A DNA stretch of 46,997 bases, from contig JAFTYF010000022.1 of the NCBI GenBank assembly GCA_017461395.1, positions 1 to 46,997 of the forward strand. The letters are read 5' to 3'. Numbering within the stretch: the first letter of the stretch is position 1; the number at the start of each line of letters is the position of its first letter. Both the position numbers and the translations under genes were made by a program. The DNA comes from Ruminococcus sp. (GTDB taxonomy: Bacteria; Bacillota; Clostridia; Oscillospirales; Ruminococcaceae). A model generated the notes under the pieces. That model made no database searches. It worked only from the letters and a program-made list of their open reading frames with translations, and was not told the DNA's origin. Below are positions 1 through 7,410 of this stretch, one piece after another.

Positions 1-172
1 AGTAGTTATTTGTGTTATAGTATTCATGGCGGATCAGCTAACCTCCTGTTGCTTTTATTCTCGCAACTTAACTGTAACACAGGTCTATGCTGCTCCGCTA
101 CCTTTTTTTGTTAATTGTCTCATATCTATTGTAATCCTACACAAGTACAGCTTCACGCTGCCGCTGGCGCCC

Positions 173-201
173 TTGACAGATATTGTAAAAAATGGTATAA
201 T
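173..201 (+). promoter_or_regulatory. Promoter of purB
   Basis: TTGACA (173-178) and TATAAT (196-201) are separated by exactly 17 bases, a consensus housekeeping sigma promoter. The start site should fall near 208, leaving a short leader before the purB ribosome binding site at 243-248. The 170 bases before it contain no gene I can support. Confidence 0.85.
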
Positions 202-258
202 TAATCTGTATTGCTCCGCATAGAACGGAGAAAAATATTCCTGAAGGAGAACTTTATT

Positions 259-1698
259 ATGAGCGGTAATATCAACAGCTACGAAAGCCCATTCTGCACA
301 CGTTATGCCAGCGAGGAAATGCAGTATATTTTCTCTGCCGATAAAAAATTCACTACCTGGAGAAAGCTCTGGGTTGCTCTCGCAAGAGCTGAAATGAAAC
401 TTGGACTTCCTGTTACTGAGGCTCAGGTAAAACAGCTTGAAGAACACATCAGCGACGTTGACTACGCTATGGCTGAGGAACGTGAGAAAATCACACGCCA
501 TGACGTAATGGCTCACGTTTTCACATACGGACAGGCTTGCCCTGATGCTGCCGGTATCATCCACCTCGGCGCAACTTCATGCTATGTCGGCGACAATACC
601 GATGTTATAATTATGCGTGACGCTCTCGGAGTTGTACGCAGAAAGCTTATAAACGTTATGGGCAATCTCGCAAAATTTGCCGATGAATACAAGAATATGC
701 CCTGTCTTGCATATACTCACCTCCAGCCCGCACAGCTCACTACAGTAGGCAAGAGAGCTACTCTCTGGCTCAACGAGCTTCTCATGGACTTCAACGACCT
801 CGAATACAGAATCTCTACTCTCAGCCTTCTCGGTTCTAAGGGAACTACTGGTACTCAGGCTTCCTTCATGGAGCTTTTCGAGGGAGATACAGACAAGATC
901 AAGCAGCTTGAAAAAATGATCGCAGAAGAAATGGGCTTCGACAGCGTTGTTCCTGTTTCCGGTCAGACTTATTCAAGAAAGGTTGACTCTCAGGTTCTTG
1001 CAGTTCTCAGCGGTATCGCTCAGACAGCAAGCAAATTCTCCAACGATATGCGTCTCCTCCAGAGCTTCAAGGAAATGGAAGAACCCCGTGAAAAGAAGCA
1101 GATCGGTTCTTCTGCTATGGCTTACAAGAGAAATCCTATGCGCTGCGAGCGTATCACTTCTCTTGCAAGATATGTCATGATCGACAGCCTTAACCCTGCA
1201 TTCACAGCCGGAACCCAGTGGTTCGAGAGAACTCTTGACGACTCCGCTAACAAGAGAATCAGTGTGGCTGAGGCATTCCTCGGTGTTGACGCTATCCTTA
1301 ATATCATGATGAACGTTACTAACGGTCTTGTGGTATATCCTGAGATCATCCGCAGACGTGTTATGGCTGAGCTTCCTTTCATGGCAAGCGAGAATATCAT
1401 GATGGACGCTGTAAAGAAGGGCGGCAACCGTCAGGAACTCCACGACAGAATTATGGACTACTCCATGATCGCCGGCGAACAGGTAAAGGTTTACGGAAAG
1501 GACAACAATCTCTGCGAGCTTATCCTCAATGATCCTCTGTTCAAAATCACACGCAACGAGCTTGAAGCTGTTCTCAAGCCGGAAAATTATACCGGAAGAA
1601 GCTCTCAGCAGGTTGACGAATTCCTCAGCGAATACATCAATCCTATCCTCGAAGCTAACAAGGATGTTCTCGGCGAAAACTTTGAAATGAAGAACTGA
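259..1698 (+). CDS. purB: Adenylosuccinate lyase
   Basis: PurB acts twice in cytosolic purine synthesis: it releases fumarate from SAICAR to give AICAR, and from adenylosuccinate to give AMP. The 479-aa product has the fumarase/aspartase superfamily fold, with the signature loop 'GSSAMAYKRNPMRCE' carrying the mobile catalytic Ser and an upstream 'TSCYVGDNTD' segment. The frame is open upstream to 211, but the ATG at 259 follows AAGGAG (243-248) at good spacing and gives the usual family N-terminus. Length is normal. It is transcribed from its own consensus promoter, and the small membrane protein gene starts 10 bases after its stop, so the two are probably co-transcribed. Identification is secure from family motifs. 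Confidence 0.96.
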   Translation: MSGNINSYESPFCTRYASEEMQYIFSADKKFTTWRKLWVALARAEMKLGLPVTEAQVKQLEEHISDVDYAMAEEREKITRHDVMAHVFTYGQACPDAAGIIHLGATSCYVGDNTDVIIMRDALGVVRRKLINVMGNLAKFADEYKNMPCLAYTHLQPAQLTTVGKRATLWLNELLMDFNDLEYRISTLSLLGSKGTTGTQASFMELFEGDTDKIKQLEKMIAEEMGFDSVVPVSGQTYSRKVDSQVLAVLSGIAQTASKFSNDMRLLQSFKEMEEPREKKQIGSSAMAYKRNPMRCERITSLARYVMIDSLNPAFTAGTQWFERTLDDSANKRISVAEAFLGVDAILNIMMNVTNGLVVYPEIIRRRVMAELPFMASENIMMDAVKKGGNRQELHDRIMDYSMIAGEQVKVYGKDNNLCELILNDPLFKITRNELEAVLKPENYTGRSSQQVDEFLSEYINPILEANKDVLGENFEMKN

Positions 1699-1708
1699 GG
1701 AAAATAAT

Positions 1709-2077
1709 ATGAGTATTGGCTGCATTATTTTAGGTCTATGTCTCATCGCAATGGCATTTTACCTGAAACCGGGCGGTGTCAGAAACGGCAAGATTTTATG
1801 TACCGGAAAAATCTCTTTAATAAACGATAAAAATGATACTGTTACAGTTTGTTACAAGTGCAAAAAAGAAGAATATTTTCACGAAATTGAAAAACGCAAA
1901 CTAAATTTCAGATATTACAGTAAGGGCATAAAAGTCTCTATGTGGGTTGACGCTTCAAATCCGCAAAATATTATACATATAATCCCTGGAAGCAACGACT
2001 ATGGTGTGACATTCCGTCTCAGCCTCGGATTCGGACTCTTTTTCGCCATTGCGGGTGTGCTTACAATGCTTGTATAA
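1709..2077 (+). CDS. Small two-helix membrane protein of unknown function
   Basis: This 122-aa protein has a hydrophobic segment at residues 2-18, a soluble middle of about 75 residues with Lys and Tyr ('VCYKCKKEEYFHEIEKR'), and a second hydrophobic segment at about 101-121. The arrangement (helix, small beta-rich extracytoplasmic or cytosolic domain, helix) resembles DUF3592-type proteins, but I cannot assign the family from reading alone. It starts 10 bases after purB with TGAGGA upstream, so it may be translated from the purB transcript. No catalytic motif is visible. Function unknown. Confidence 0.6.
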   Translation: MSIGCIILGLCLIAMAFYLKPGGVRNGKILCTGKISLINDKNDTVTVCYKCKKEEYFHEIEKRKLNFRYYSKGIKVSMWVDASNPQNIIHIIPGSNDYGVTFRLSLGFGLFFAIAGVLTMLV

Positions 2078-2112
2078 AATAAGGATGCCCAACGGAAGTG
2101 CCCTTGGGGTAC

Positions 2113-2150
2113 GCCGTCCCCTACATATTGTGACAACCTTTATTTAATTA
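2113..2150 (+). repeat. Dispersed intergenic repeat, copy 1
   Basis: A 38-base stretch beginning GCCGTCCCCTACATATTG is repeated without mismatch at 2994-3031. Both copies are followed by similar AT-rich tails (TTAATTA..GCATT..GAAT). The copies flank the XRE regulator gene in the same orientation. Confidence 0.85.
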
Positions 2151-2282
2151 CGCATTCGAATTAAGCATTGTATTTCCTCTCCACGAATCGTAGAATTGCC
2201 TGTATATCGTAATTCTACGGTTTGTGGGTGTACTTTTTCCCGTTTCCGGTCTATACTTTTTCTTGAAAGGAGGGCGATCAGA

Positions 2283-2876
2283 ATGAACCAGATCAAAACA
2301 GGTAAATTCATCGCACAGATAAGAAAAGAAAAGGGAATGACTCAGAGACAGCTCGCTGACGAGCTCCTCATAAGCGACAAGACCGTTTCCAAATGGGAGA
2401 CAGGCAAGGGTATGCCTGAGGTGTCGCTCATGATGCCTCTCTGCGAAGTTCTCGGCATAAACGTAAACGAGCTACTCACGGGCGAGCGTATCCCCGATGA
2501 GAGCTACAAGGAGAAAGCTGAGGAAACTATGATGGATTTAATGAGAAACAAAAAAGGCAGAGGGAAACTTATTGCATTGACAGTTCTGATTATGCTGTTG
2601 GTAATAGCACCAATGCTTATTATTGCTGCACTTATACGTTGGTATGACCTTCCGGATAATCTGATACATGTTACTCTAATTCCGCTGTTTATAGGAATTA
2701 TAGCAATAATTTTTGTGGATTGCAGCGTCGGTTATTATCAGTGCGAGGAATGCAATGAGAAATTTGTACCGAAATTAAGTGCAAACTACTTATTTGCGAA
2801 CCACAAGCCCGATTCACGAAAAATACGCTGCCCGAAATGCGGTAAGAACTGCTGGTGCAAGCATAATCTTTATTGA
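2283..2876 (+). CDS. XRE-family membrane-anchored regulator with zinc-ribbon tail
   Basis: The 197-aa protein begins with a Cro/C1-type helix-turn-helix (about residues 5-60; 'MTQRQLADELLISDKTVSKWE'-type core), a very common clostridial arrangement. Two hydrophobic helices follow (about 99-120 and 130-150). The C-terminus holds two CxxC pairs ('CEEC' and 'CPKC') plus further Cys, which looks like a zinc ribbon. The frame stays open upstream to 2196, but the ATG at 2283 is preceded by AAAGGAGGG at 2267-2273, which decides the start. It would bind DNA from the membrane. Targets are unknown; it stands alone between repeat copies. The HTH call is secure, the zinc ribbon is inferred from Cys spacing. 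Confidence 0.8.
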   Translation: MNQIKTGKFIAQIRKEKGMTQRQLADELLISDKTVSKWETGKGMPEVSLMMPLCEVLGINVNELLTGERIPDESYKEKAEETMMDLMRNKKGRGKLIALTVLIMLLVIAPMLIIAALIRWYDLPDNLIHVTLIPLFIGIIAIIFVDCSVGYYQCEECNEKFVPKLSANYLFANHKPDSRKIRCPKCGKNCWCKHNLY

Positions 2877-2885
2877 ACCACTTCA

Positions 2886-3031
2886 GGGGCGCCCAGTGGG
2901 CGTCCCTGCATTATAATACGCAGAATAGCCATTTGTCGTAGGGGCGAACTGTGTTCGCCCGCATGATATATGAATTTTACGGGACGTCGAGATGCCGTCC
3001 CCTACATATTGTGACAACCTTTATTTAATTA
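2886..3031 (+). repeat. Composite palindromic intergenic repeat, copy 2
   Basis: Three hairpins sit in a row: 2886-2906 (9-bp stem, loop AGT), 2942-2960 (GGGCGAAC/GTTCGCCC, loop TGT), and 2981-3001 (GGGACG/CGTCCC). The last merges into the 38-base repeat at 2994-3031 shared with 2113-2150. The third hairpin has a diverged relative on the other strand at 30565-30589. No coding frame is present in the stretch. Confidence 0.8.
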
Positions 3032-3061
3032 AGCATTACGAATCAAAAAACGGGAGGTTAT

Positions 3062-3565
3062 ATGAAAAAACAATATCTTGAAGCCGGAAAAATCGTTACA
3101 ACTCACGGTATAAAGGGCGAAGTGAAAATTATGCCCTACACCGACGTGCCGGAGCTTTTGTGCGAATTTGACAGGCTTTTTCTCGGAAAAAACCATAAAG
3201 AAATTTTCGTTGAGCGCTCCCGTGTATTCAAGGGAATGGTCATCGCAAAGCTGGAGGGAATAAATACCGTTGAGGACGCTGAAAAGCTCCGGAACAAAAT
3301 CCTTTATATGCACCGTGACGACCTTGAACTTGATGAGGATACATACTTCATTCAGGACCTTATCGGCATGGAAGTAAAAGACGCTGATACTGGCTTTATG
3401 TACGGAAAAATCGCCGATGTAATGCAGACGGGCGCAAATGATGTCTATGTGATAAAGGGCGAAGAAAAGGAATATCTCGTTCCGGCTATCGCTGACGTTG
3501 TTGTTTCTACGGATATCGACGGAAATATTATGACTATTCGTCCGCTGGAGGGGCTTTTTGAATGA
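3062..3565 (+). CDS. rimM: 16S rRNA processing factor RimM
   Basis: RimM assists maturation of the 30S subunit head by binding ribosomal protein S19 and helping 16S rRNA 3' domain assembly. The 167-aa product starts with the typical 'GKIVTTHGIKGEVKI' motif and has the N-terminal beta-barrel followed by a PRC-barrel ('DLIGMEVKDADTG', later 'EYLVPAIADVVV'). The ATG at 3062 follows GGGAGG at 3052-3057. Its stop overlaps the trmD start by 4 bases (ATGA), the conserved rimM-trmD pairing. Length is normal for the family. Confidence 0.95.
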   Translation: MKKQYLEAGKIVTTHGIKGEVKIMPYTDVPELLCEFDRLFLGKNHKEIFVERSRVFKGMVIAKLEGINTVEDAEKLRNKILYMHRDDLELDEDTYFIQDLIGMEVKDADTGFMYGKIADVMQTGANDVYVIKGEEKEYLVPAIADVVVSTDIDGNIMTIRPLEGLFE

Positions 3566-4290
3566 AAATCGAAATTGCAACTCTTTTTCCTGAAATGTGC
3601 GAGGCTGTCCTCGGAGAAAGCATCGTGGGACGTGCCCGAAAAGCTGGAAAAATAGAGGTAAACTGCCGTCAGATACGGGAATATACTCAGGATAAGCACC
3701 GCCGTGTAGATGATACTCCTTACGGCGGCGGAATGGGTATGGTCATGCAGTGCGAGCCTATCTACAACTGCTACAAGGCAGTCTGCGAGGATCTCGGCAC
3801 AAAACCGCACACTATATATATGTCCCCGAAAGGAAAGGTTCTCGACCAGAAAAGAGTTGTTGAGCTTTCAAAAATGGATAATATCCTCATTATCTGCGGT
3901 CACTATGAGGGCGTGGATCAGCGTGTTATAGACAAAATCGTGGACGAGGAAATCTCCATTGGCGACTATGTTCTTACCGGCGGCGAGCTTCCGGCAATGG
4001 TGCTTGCTGACGCTGTTGCAAGAATGTGTCCCGGAGTTCTCTCTGACGATGTATGCTTCACGGACGAAAGTATTTACAGCGGTCTGCTGGAATATCCGCA
4101 GTACACACGTCCGGAAGTCTGGGAGGAAATGCCGGTTCCGCCGGTGCTTCTGACGGGACATCACGCAAATATCAGCAAGTGGAGACACGAGCAGAGTCTT
4201 GAGATCACCGCAGAAAGACGGCCTGATCTTCTTGAACAGTATCTGATAGATAATCCGCCGCCTCCGCCCAAGAAAAAAAGAAGAAAATAA
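3562..4290 (+). CDS. trmD: tRNA (guanine-37-N1)-methyltransferase
   Basis: TrmD methylates G37 next to the anticodon of tRNAs, using S-adenosylmethionine, which prevents frameshifting. The 242-aa protein shows the trefoil-knot SPOUT motifs 'DDTPYGGGMGMV', 'CGHYEGVDQRV' and 'IGDYVLTGGELP'. The C-terminus ends in an unusual tail, five Pro then KKKRRK, probably an unstructured basic extension. It overlaps rimM by 4 bases and is therefore translationally coupled. A strong terminator follows directly. Identification is secure. Confidence 0.96.
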   Translation: MKIEIATLFPEMCEAVLGESIVGRARKAGKIEVNCRQIREYTQDKHRRVDDTPYGGGMGMVMQCEPIYNCYKAVCEDLGTKPHTIYMSPKGKVLDQKRVVELSKMDNILIICGHYEGVDQRVIDKIVDEEISIGDYVLTGGELPAMVLADAVARMCPGVLSDDVCFTDESIYSGLLEYPQYTRPEVWEEMPVPPVLLTGHHANISKWRHEQSLEITAERRPDLLEQYLIDNPPPPPKKKRRK

Positions 4291-4303
4291 CTGCAAAGAC
4301 AGC

Positions 4304-4334
4304 AAGGGCGCATCCATAATGCGCCCTTTTAATT
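4304..4334 (+). terminator. Terminator of rimM-trmD
   Basis: A perfect 10-bp stem, AAGGGCGCAT (4304-4313) with ATGCGCCCTT (4319-4328), loop CCATA, followed by TTAATTT. A good intrinsic terminator 14 bases after the trmD stop. Confidence 0.85.
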
Positions 4335-4641
4335 TGAAATTCGGAATTAAAGCAGCCCCTACAAATTGTCAAAATAGTTTTTATATGACATATTATATAA
4401 ATAATCCGAGATAAGATGTTAAATATTTTTATTTAGACATGATTACTTCTTGTATATACCAAAAGATAAATTCCATTTAGAAGAATTTCATATAATCTTT
4501 TGTGGAATATTATGTAACATTACCAATTACAATTAACAATTCTTTGTGGTGATAATCAACAAGCAAGCAAGATAAATTCAGCCGGTATTTAATCTAAATG
4601 TAGAATTTATTGAAATATCCGCATTTATGAGAAAAAATCCG
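4335..4641. other. AT-rich intergenic stretch without a gene
   Basis: About 300 bases of very AT-rich DNA between the trmD terminator and the HPr promoter. I see no ORF with a ribosome binding site and no tRNA. It holds fragments resembling the dispersed repeats (GCCCCTACAAATTGT near 4354) and an ACAATTAACAATT stretch. The AT-rich run just before the promoter may act as an UP element, which is inference. Confidence 0.5.
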
Positions 4642-4670
4642 TTGACTATCATGATTTTTGAATGTATAAT
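4642..4670 (+). promoter_or_regulatory. Promoter of the HPr gene
   Basis: TTGACT (4642-4647) and TATAAT (4665-4670) with 17 bases between. It lies about 115 bases before the HPr start codon, leaving a structured leader. Confidence 0.85.
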
Positions 4671-4700
4671 GATATCAGCAAAGGAAAGCAAAAAGCGATC

Positions 4701-4757
4701 GCCCTCTGTTGTAAGTGCGGCGCTGTCTGCACTTGCATATTCAGCGTTTGAGAGGGC
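4701..4757 (+). other. Nested stem-loop in the HPr mRNA leader
   Basis: GCCCTCT (4701-4707) can pair with AGAGGGC (4751-4757), enclosing a second hairpin AAGTGC (4713-4718) with GCACTT (4729-4734). No U-tract follows, so it is not a terminator; it lies between promoter and ribosome binding site and could affect mRNA stability or translation. The pairing is seen; any role is inferred. Confidence 0.5.
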
Positions 4758-4785
4758 TGAAATTAAGAGAATAGGAGAGTTGTAT

Positions 4786-5058
4786 ATGTTTGTTAAGGAA
4801 GTAATGGTTAAGAATCAGGTTGGACTTCACGCAAGACCTGCTACCTTCTTTATTCAGAAGGCTAACGAATTCAAGTCATCTATCTGGATCGAAAAGGAAG
4901 AGCGCAGAGTTAACGCTAAGAGCCTCCTCGGTATTCTTTCTCTTGGTATCGTAGGCGGAACTAACATCAAGGTTATCGCTGACGGTGCTGACGAAAAGGC
5001 TGCTGTAGAAGCACTTGTTGAACTCGTAGACAGCGGTTTCAGCGAGGAAAGCAGATAA
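4786..5058 (+). CDS. ptsH: HPr-family phosphocarrier protein
   Basis: HPr passes phosphate from Enzyme I to sugar-specific Enzyme IIA components of the phosphotransferase system, and in Firmicutes takes part in catabolite control when phosphorylated on Ser46. The 90-aa product has His15 and Arg17 in 'GLHARPA' and Ser46 in 'NAKSLLGILSLGI', so both phosphorylation sites are intact; this favours HPr over Crh, which lacks the His. The frame is open upstream to 4627, but the ATG at 4786 follows AGGAGAG and gives exact family numbering. Genes for Enzyme I or HPr kinase are not in the window. It is monocistronic, with its own promoter and terminator. Confidence 0.92.
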   Translation: MFVKEVMVKNQVGLHARPATFFIQKANEFKSSIWIEKEERRVNAKSLLGILSLGIVGGTNIKVIADGADEKAAVEALVELVDSGFSEESR

Positions 5059-5090
5059 TTATTTCCACTTTTTATGATCTTCGAAAATTT

Positions 5091-5125
5091 CCGGCCGTTA
5101 CATTTCCGTAACGACCGGTTTTATT
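5091..5125 (+). terminator. Terminator of the HPr gene
   Basis: CCGGCCGTTAC (5091-5101) pairs with GTAACGACCGG (5108-5118) with one mismatch, followed by TTTTATTTT. It abuts the stop codon of the convergent spoIVB gene; no comparable U-tract exists on the other strand. Confidence 0.8.
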
Positions 5126-6352
5126 TTATCCGTCAAGATATTCAGCCATATTATCAGCAAAAACTGCGTATCCTCTCGTGGGATCGGCAACAAATACATG
5201 AGTTACCGCTCCTATGAGCCGCCCGTTCTGTATTATCGGACTGCCGCTCATTCCCTGAATTATACCGCCCGATTCCTTTACAAGACGCTTGTCGGTTATC
5301 CGGATAACCATGTTCTTTGAAGATTCGCCGCTGTTTAAGTCTATGCTCTCGATCTCGATTTTATACTTCTTTGGAGTATCTCCGCTGACAGTCGTAAGAA
5401 TTTCCGCTTCACCTGTCGTTATATCCTGACGATATCCCATGACGTATTCACAGGAATCGCCGCAAAGCTCATCTACACTCTCCTTTGTGAGACGTCCGAA
5501 AACTCCGCACCTGCTGTTGCGTTCAAGAATACCATACGTTCCCGATGTGAAACTTCCGCGAAGCTCGCCGGGGATCCCCTTTTCGCCTTTGCGTGCTTCC
5601 GTGATCTTCACGGGAACTGCTTCTCCTCTGTAAACAGGCACAAGCTCGCCTGTGTCGGAATCGCAGATAGGATGTCCCAGTCCGGCAAATTCTCCGGTTT
5701 CCTTGTTGATAAAGGTCATCGTACCTATTCCGGCGACGCTGTCACGAACCCACATTCCTCCTCGCCACATATTGTTCTTTTCAGAAAATACAGGGCGGAG
5801 CTTTGCAGTAAATTCCGTATCATTGCGGCTGACCTGCAGAGTTATCTCACTTCCGCCGCTCTGCGAAATTATTTCCTGAAGCCGGCTGTTTGAAACAAGC
5901 ACTTCTCCGTTTGCGGATTTTATTACATCTCCCGTCATAATTCCGGCATCTTCCGCCGGACAGCTCGTATTTCCGCCTATATCCGTAACTGCTCCAAGCT
6001 CTGTGACCATAACGCCGTCCATAAGAAGTTTTATTCCGAAGGGATGTCCGCACGGAACAAGCACCGGAGCTTCCGCTTCTGTCACGCTGACGCTCTTGAC
6101 CGGAATTGCTCCGAAAAGCGAGAGAGTCACCTGCTTTGTTTTTGATAAGCTCTCTGCCGTATGCATGACTGATTCCGGACTTACTGAACAGCTTATCTCC
6201 GGATATTCTGCGATTTTAAGCTCTGCGGCAGGCTCGATAACCACCGCCGACGGAAGCTTAGACGAATAATACCCAGCTGTTCCGAAAAGACAGAGAAACG
6301 CCGCCGAAAGCACTGCTCCGGCTGACCTGATTATTTTTCTTTTAAGCTGCAT
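5126..6352 (-). CDS. spoIVB: SpoIVB-type stage IV sporulation serine protease
   Basis: SpoIVB is made in the forespore, crosses into the intermembrane space and cleaves SpoIVFA, which triggers pro-sigmaK processing in the mother cell. The 408-aa product has an N-terminal membrane/signal segment (about residues 9-30), a PDZ domain around 'GIMTGDVIKSANGEVL', and a SpoIVB S55 peptidase domain with 'GLGHPICD' (His) and 'GMSGSPI', placing the catalytic Ser at residue 371. Ribosome binding site AAAGGAC precedes the ATG. It points away from the HPr gene and diverges from the 6480 membrane protein gene. I could not recognise a clear sigmaF or sigmaG promoter. It is good evidence that the host lineage is a spore-former or recent descendant of one. 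Confidence 0.93.
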   Translation of the reverse strand: MQLKRKIIRSAGAVLSAAFLCLFGTAGYYSSKLPSAVVIEPAAELKIAEYPEISCSVSPESVMHTAESLSKTKQVTLSLFGAIPVKSVSVTEAEAPVLVPCGHPFGIKLLMDGVMVTELGAVTDIGGNTSCPAEDAGIMTGDVIKSANGEVLVSNSRLQEIISQSGGSEITLQVSRNDTEFTAKLRPVFSEKNNMWRGGMWVRDSVAGIGTMTFINKETGEFAGLGHPICDSDTGELVPVYRGEAVPVKITEARKGEKGIPGELRGSFTSGTYGILERNSRCGVFGRLTKESVDELCGDSCEYVMGYRQDITTGEAEILTTVSGDTPKKYKIEIESIDLNSGESSKNMVIRITDKRLVKESGGIIQGMSGSPIIQNGRLIGAVTHVFVADPTRGYAVFADNMAEYLDG

Positions 6353-6378
6353 TCTTCCAGTCCTTTCACTCTGAATAA

Positions 6379-6410
6379 GACAGGGGTCCGAATGATATCC
6401 GGAGCCTGTC
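6379..6410. repeat. Imperfect inverted repeat in the divergent spoIVB leader
   Basis: GACAGGGGTCCG (6379-6390) and CGGAGCCTGTC (6400-6410) can form a hairpin with one mismatch or bulge. It lies between the divergent genes spoIVB and the 6480 gene, within about 30-60 bases of the spoIVB start. It might be an operator or an RNA hairpin; the sequence does not decide. Confidence 0.4.
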
Positions 6411-6479
6411 GAAGCTTATTATATTTCATTTGAACCGGATTACTATTGAAAATTATTGCAATAAAATGGAGAATTCCCC

Positions 6480-6995
6480 ATGAAAAAAATTCACAGAAAA
6501 CAAAATATCATAATGCCAGCCGCAAAGCTTCTGCTTATCGTGCTTACTGCTGTATACCCTCTGTTTATGACCATGATGACGGGTATCGGGATCCTCAGCA
6601 AAAGCGGAAGCTATGGCAGTAAGATCACTTTCTGCGGTGCGGCTCTTGTGCTGTCCGGAGCATTGCTTACAGCGGCGGCGATACTCTGTCTTTTCAGAAA
6701 AAGTCTGCCGAATCTGCTGTCAATGTGTATAGCTCTGCCGTCGTTTGCCGTATGCATGGCGGCTTTATTCAAGCTTGCTTCTCATGCAGAATCCGCAGGC
6801 TGGATGGGACACGGTATGTACTCTGCCGTTCCGGTGGCGGATATGTACAGACAGCGGATTTTCCCTGTTATACTGCCGTTTCTGCTTACTTTCATTATCG
6901 CCGCAGTGCAGTATTTTTCCTGCTCCGCCGCAGAAGAACGCCGTGAAAAAAAACGCAGAAAAAATGCTCCGGCACCGAAAATTATTGATTCATGA
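6480..6995 (+). CDS. Multi-pass membrane protein of unknown function
   Basis: The 171-aa protein has a basic N-terminus and about four hydrophobic helices (roughly residues 13-33, 47-70, 78-98 and 125-148), ending in a strongly basic tail ('EERREKKRRKN'). The positive-inside rule suggests both ends are cytoplasmic. TGGAGA lies 7-12 bases before the ATG. It is divergent from spoIVB and followed by the leuA promoter. I do not recognise a family. The open frame, ribosome binding site and coherent topology make it a real gene. Confidence 0.65.
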   Translation: MKKIHRKQNIIMPAAKLLLIVLTAVYPLFMTMMTGIGILSKSGSYGSKITFCGAALVLSGALLTAAAILCLFRKSLPNLLSMCIALPSFAVCMAALFKLASHAESAGWMGHGMYSAVPVADMYRQRIFPVILPFLLTFIIAAVQYFSCSAAEERREKKRRKNAPAPKIIDS

Positions 6996-7053
6996 TCTAT
7001 TGTTGACGAGTTTCCGGAATTTATTCAGCTGAAAAAAATTTTTCAAAAAACTC

Positions 7054-7082
7054 TTGACAAATCAAAAATCAACTGCTATAAT
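7054..7082 (+). promoter_or_regulatory. Promoter of leuA
   Basis: TTGACA (7054-7059), 17 bases, TATAAT (7077-7082): a full consensus. It drives the T-box leader and leuA. Confidence 0.9.
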
Positions 7083-7088
7083 AATTTC

Positions 7089-7371
7089 AATATCGAAAAT
7101 GCGATGAAGGGAAATAAAGCCTGTAGAATTTTTACAGAGAGCTGTCGGCGGTGAAAGACAGCAAAACGAAGCAGGTCATAGCTCCTCCCTGAGCATCCGG
7201 CTGAAAACCGCTCTGCGGACATTAGGCTTGGACGGTTTCTCCCGTTACAGAGATATGCGTTAATCCGACGCAGATGAGCGGGCGCTTTGCGCCAAGAAGA
7301 GTGGTACCACGGAGTATCTCAGTTTGTAACTTCGTCTCTTTCATACCTTAGTGTATGAAAGAGACTTTTTT
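7089..7371 (+). ncRNA. T-box leader sensing uncharged tRNA-Leu
   Basis: T-box leaders bind a cognate uncharged tRNA and then favour an antiterminator over a terminator. The conserved T-box AGAGTGGTACCACGG lies at 7298-7312; its TGGT matches the ACCA end of a tRNA with discriminator A. Stem I begins soon after the start site, and its specifier loop appears to present CTC at 7182-7184 (within CATAGCTCCTCCCTGAG), a Leu codon that agrees with the downstream leuA. The terminator is a perfect 13-bp stem, 7334-7346 with 7353-7365, followed by six T. The T-box and terminator are certain; the specifier position is read by eye. Confidence 0.93.
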
Positions 7372-7410
7372 GTTATCTGATCGGATTAAAATGATTGGAG
7401 GAAATTTTTT

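Noticed and set aside
1-27. Possible start of a minus-strand gene (ATG complement at 25-27 with CCTCCT at 42-47)
   Set aside because: Only nine codons are visible and the spacing from the AGGAGG to the ATG (14 bases) is long, so it cannot be supported.
973-1746. 257-codon minus-strand frame over purB
   Set aside because: Antisense shadow of purB; no ribosome binding site or recognisable product.
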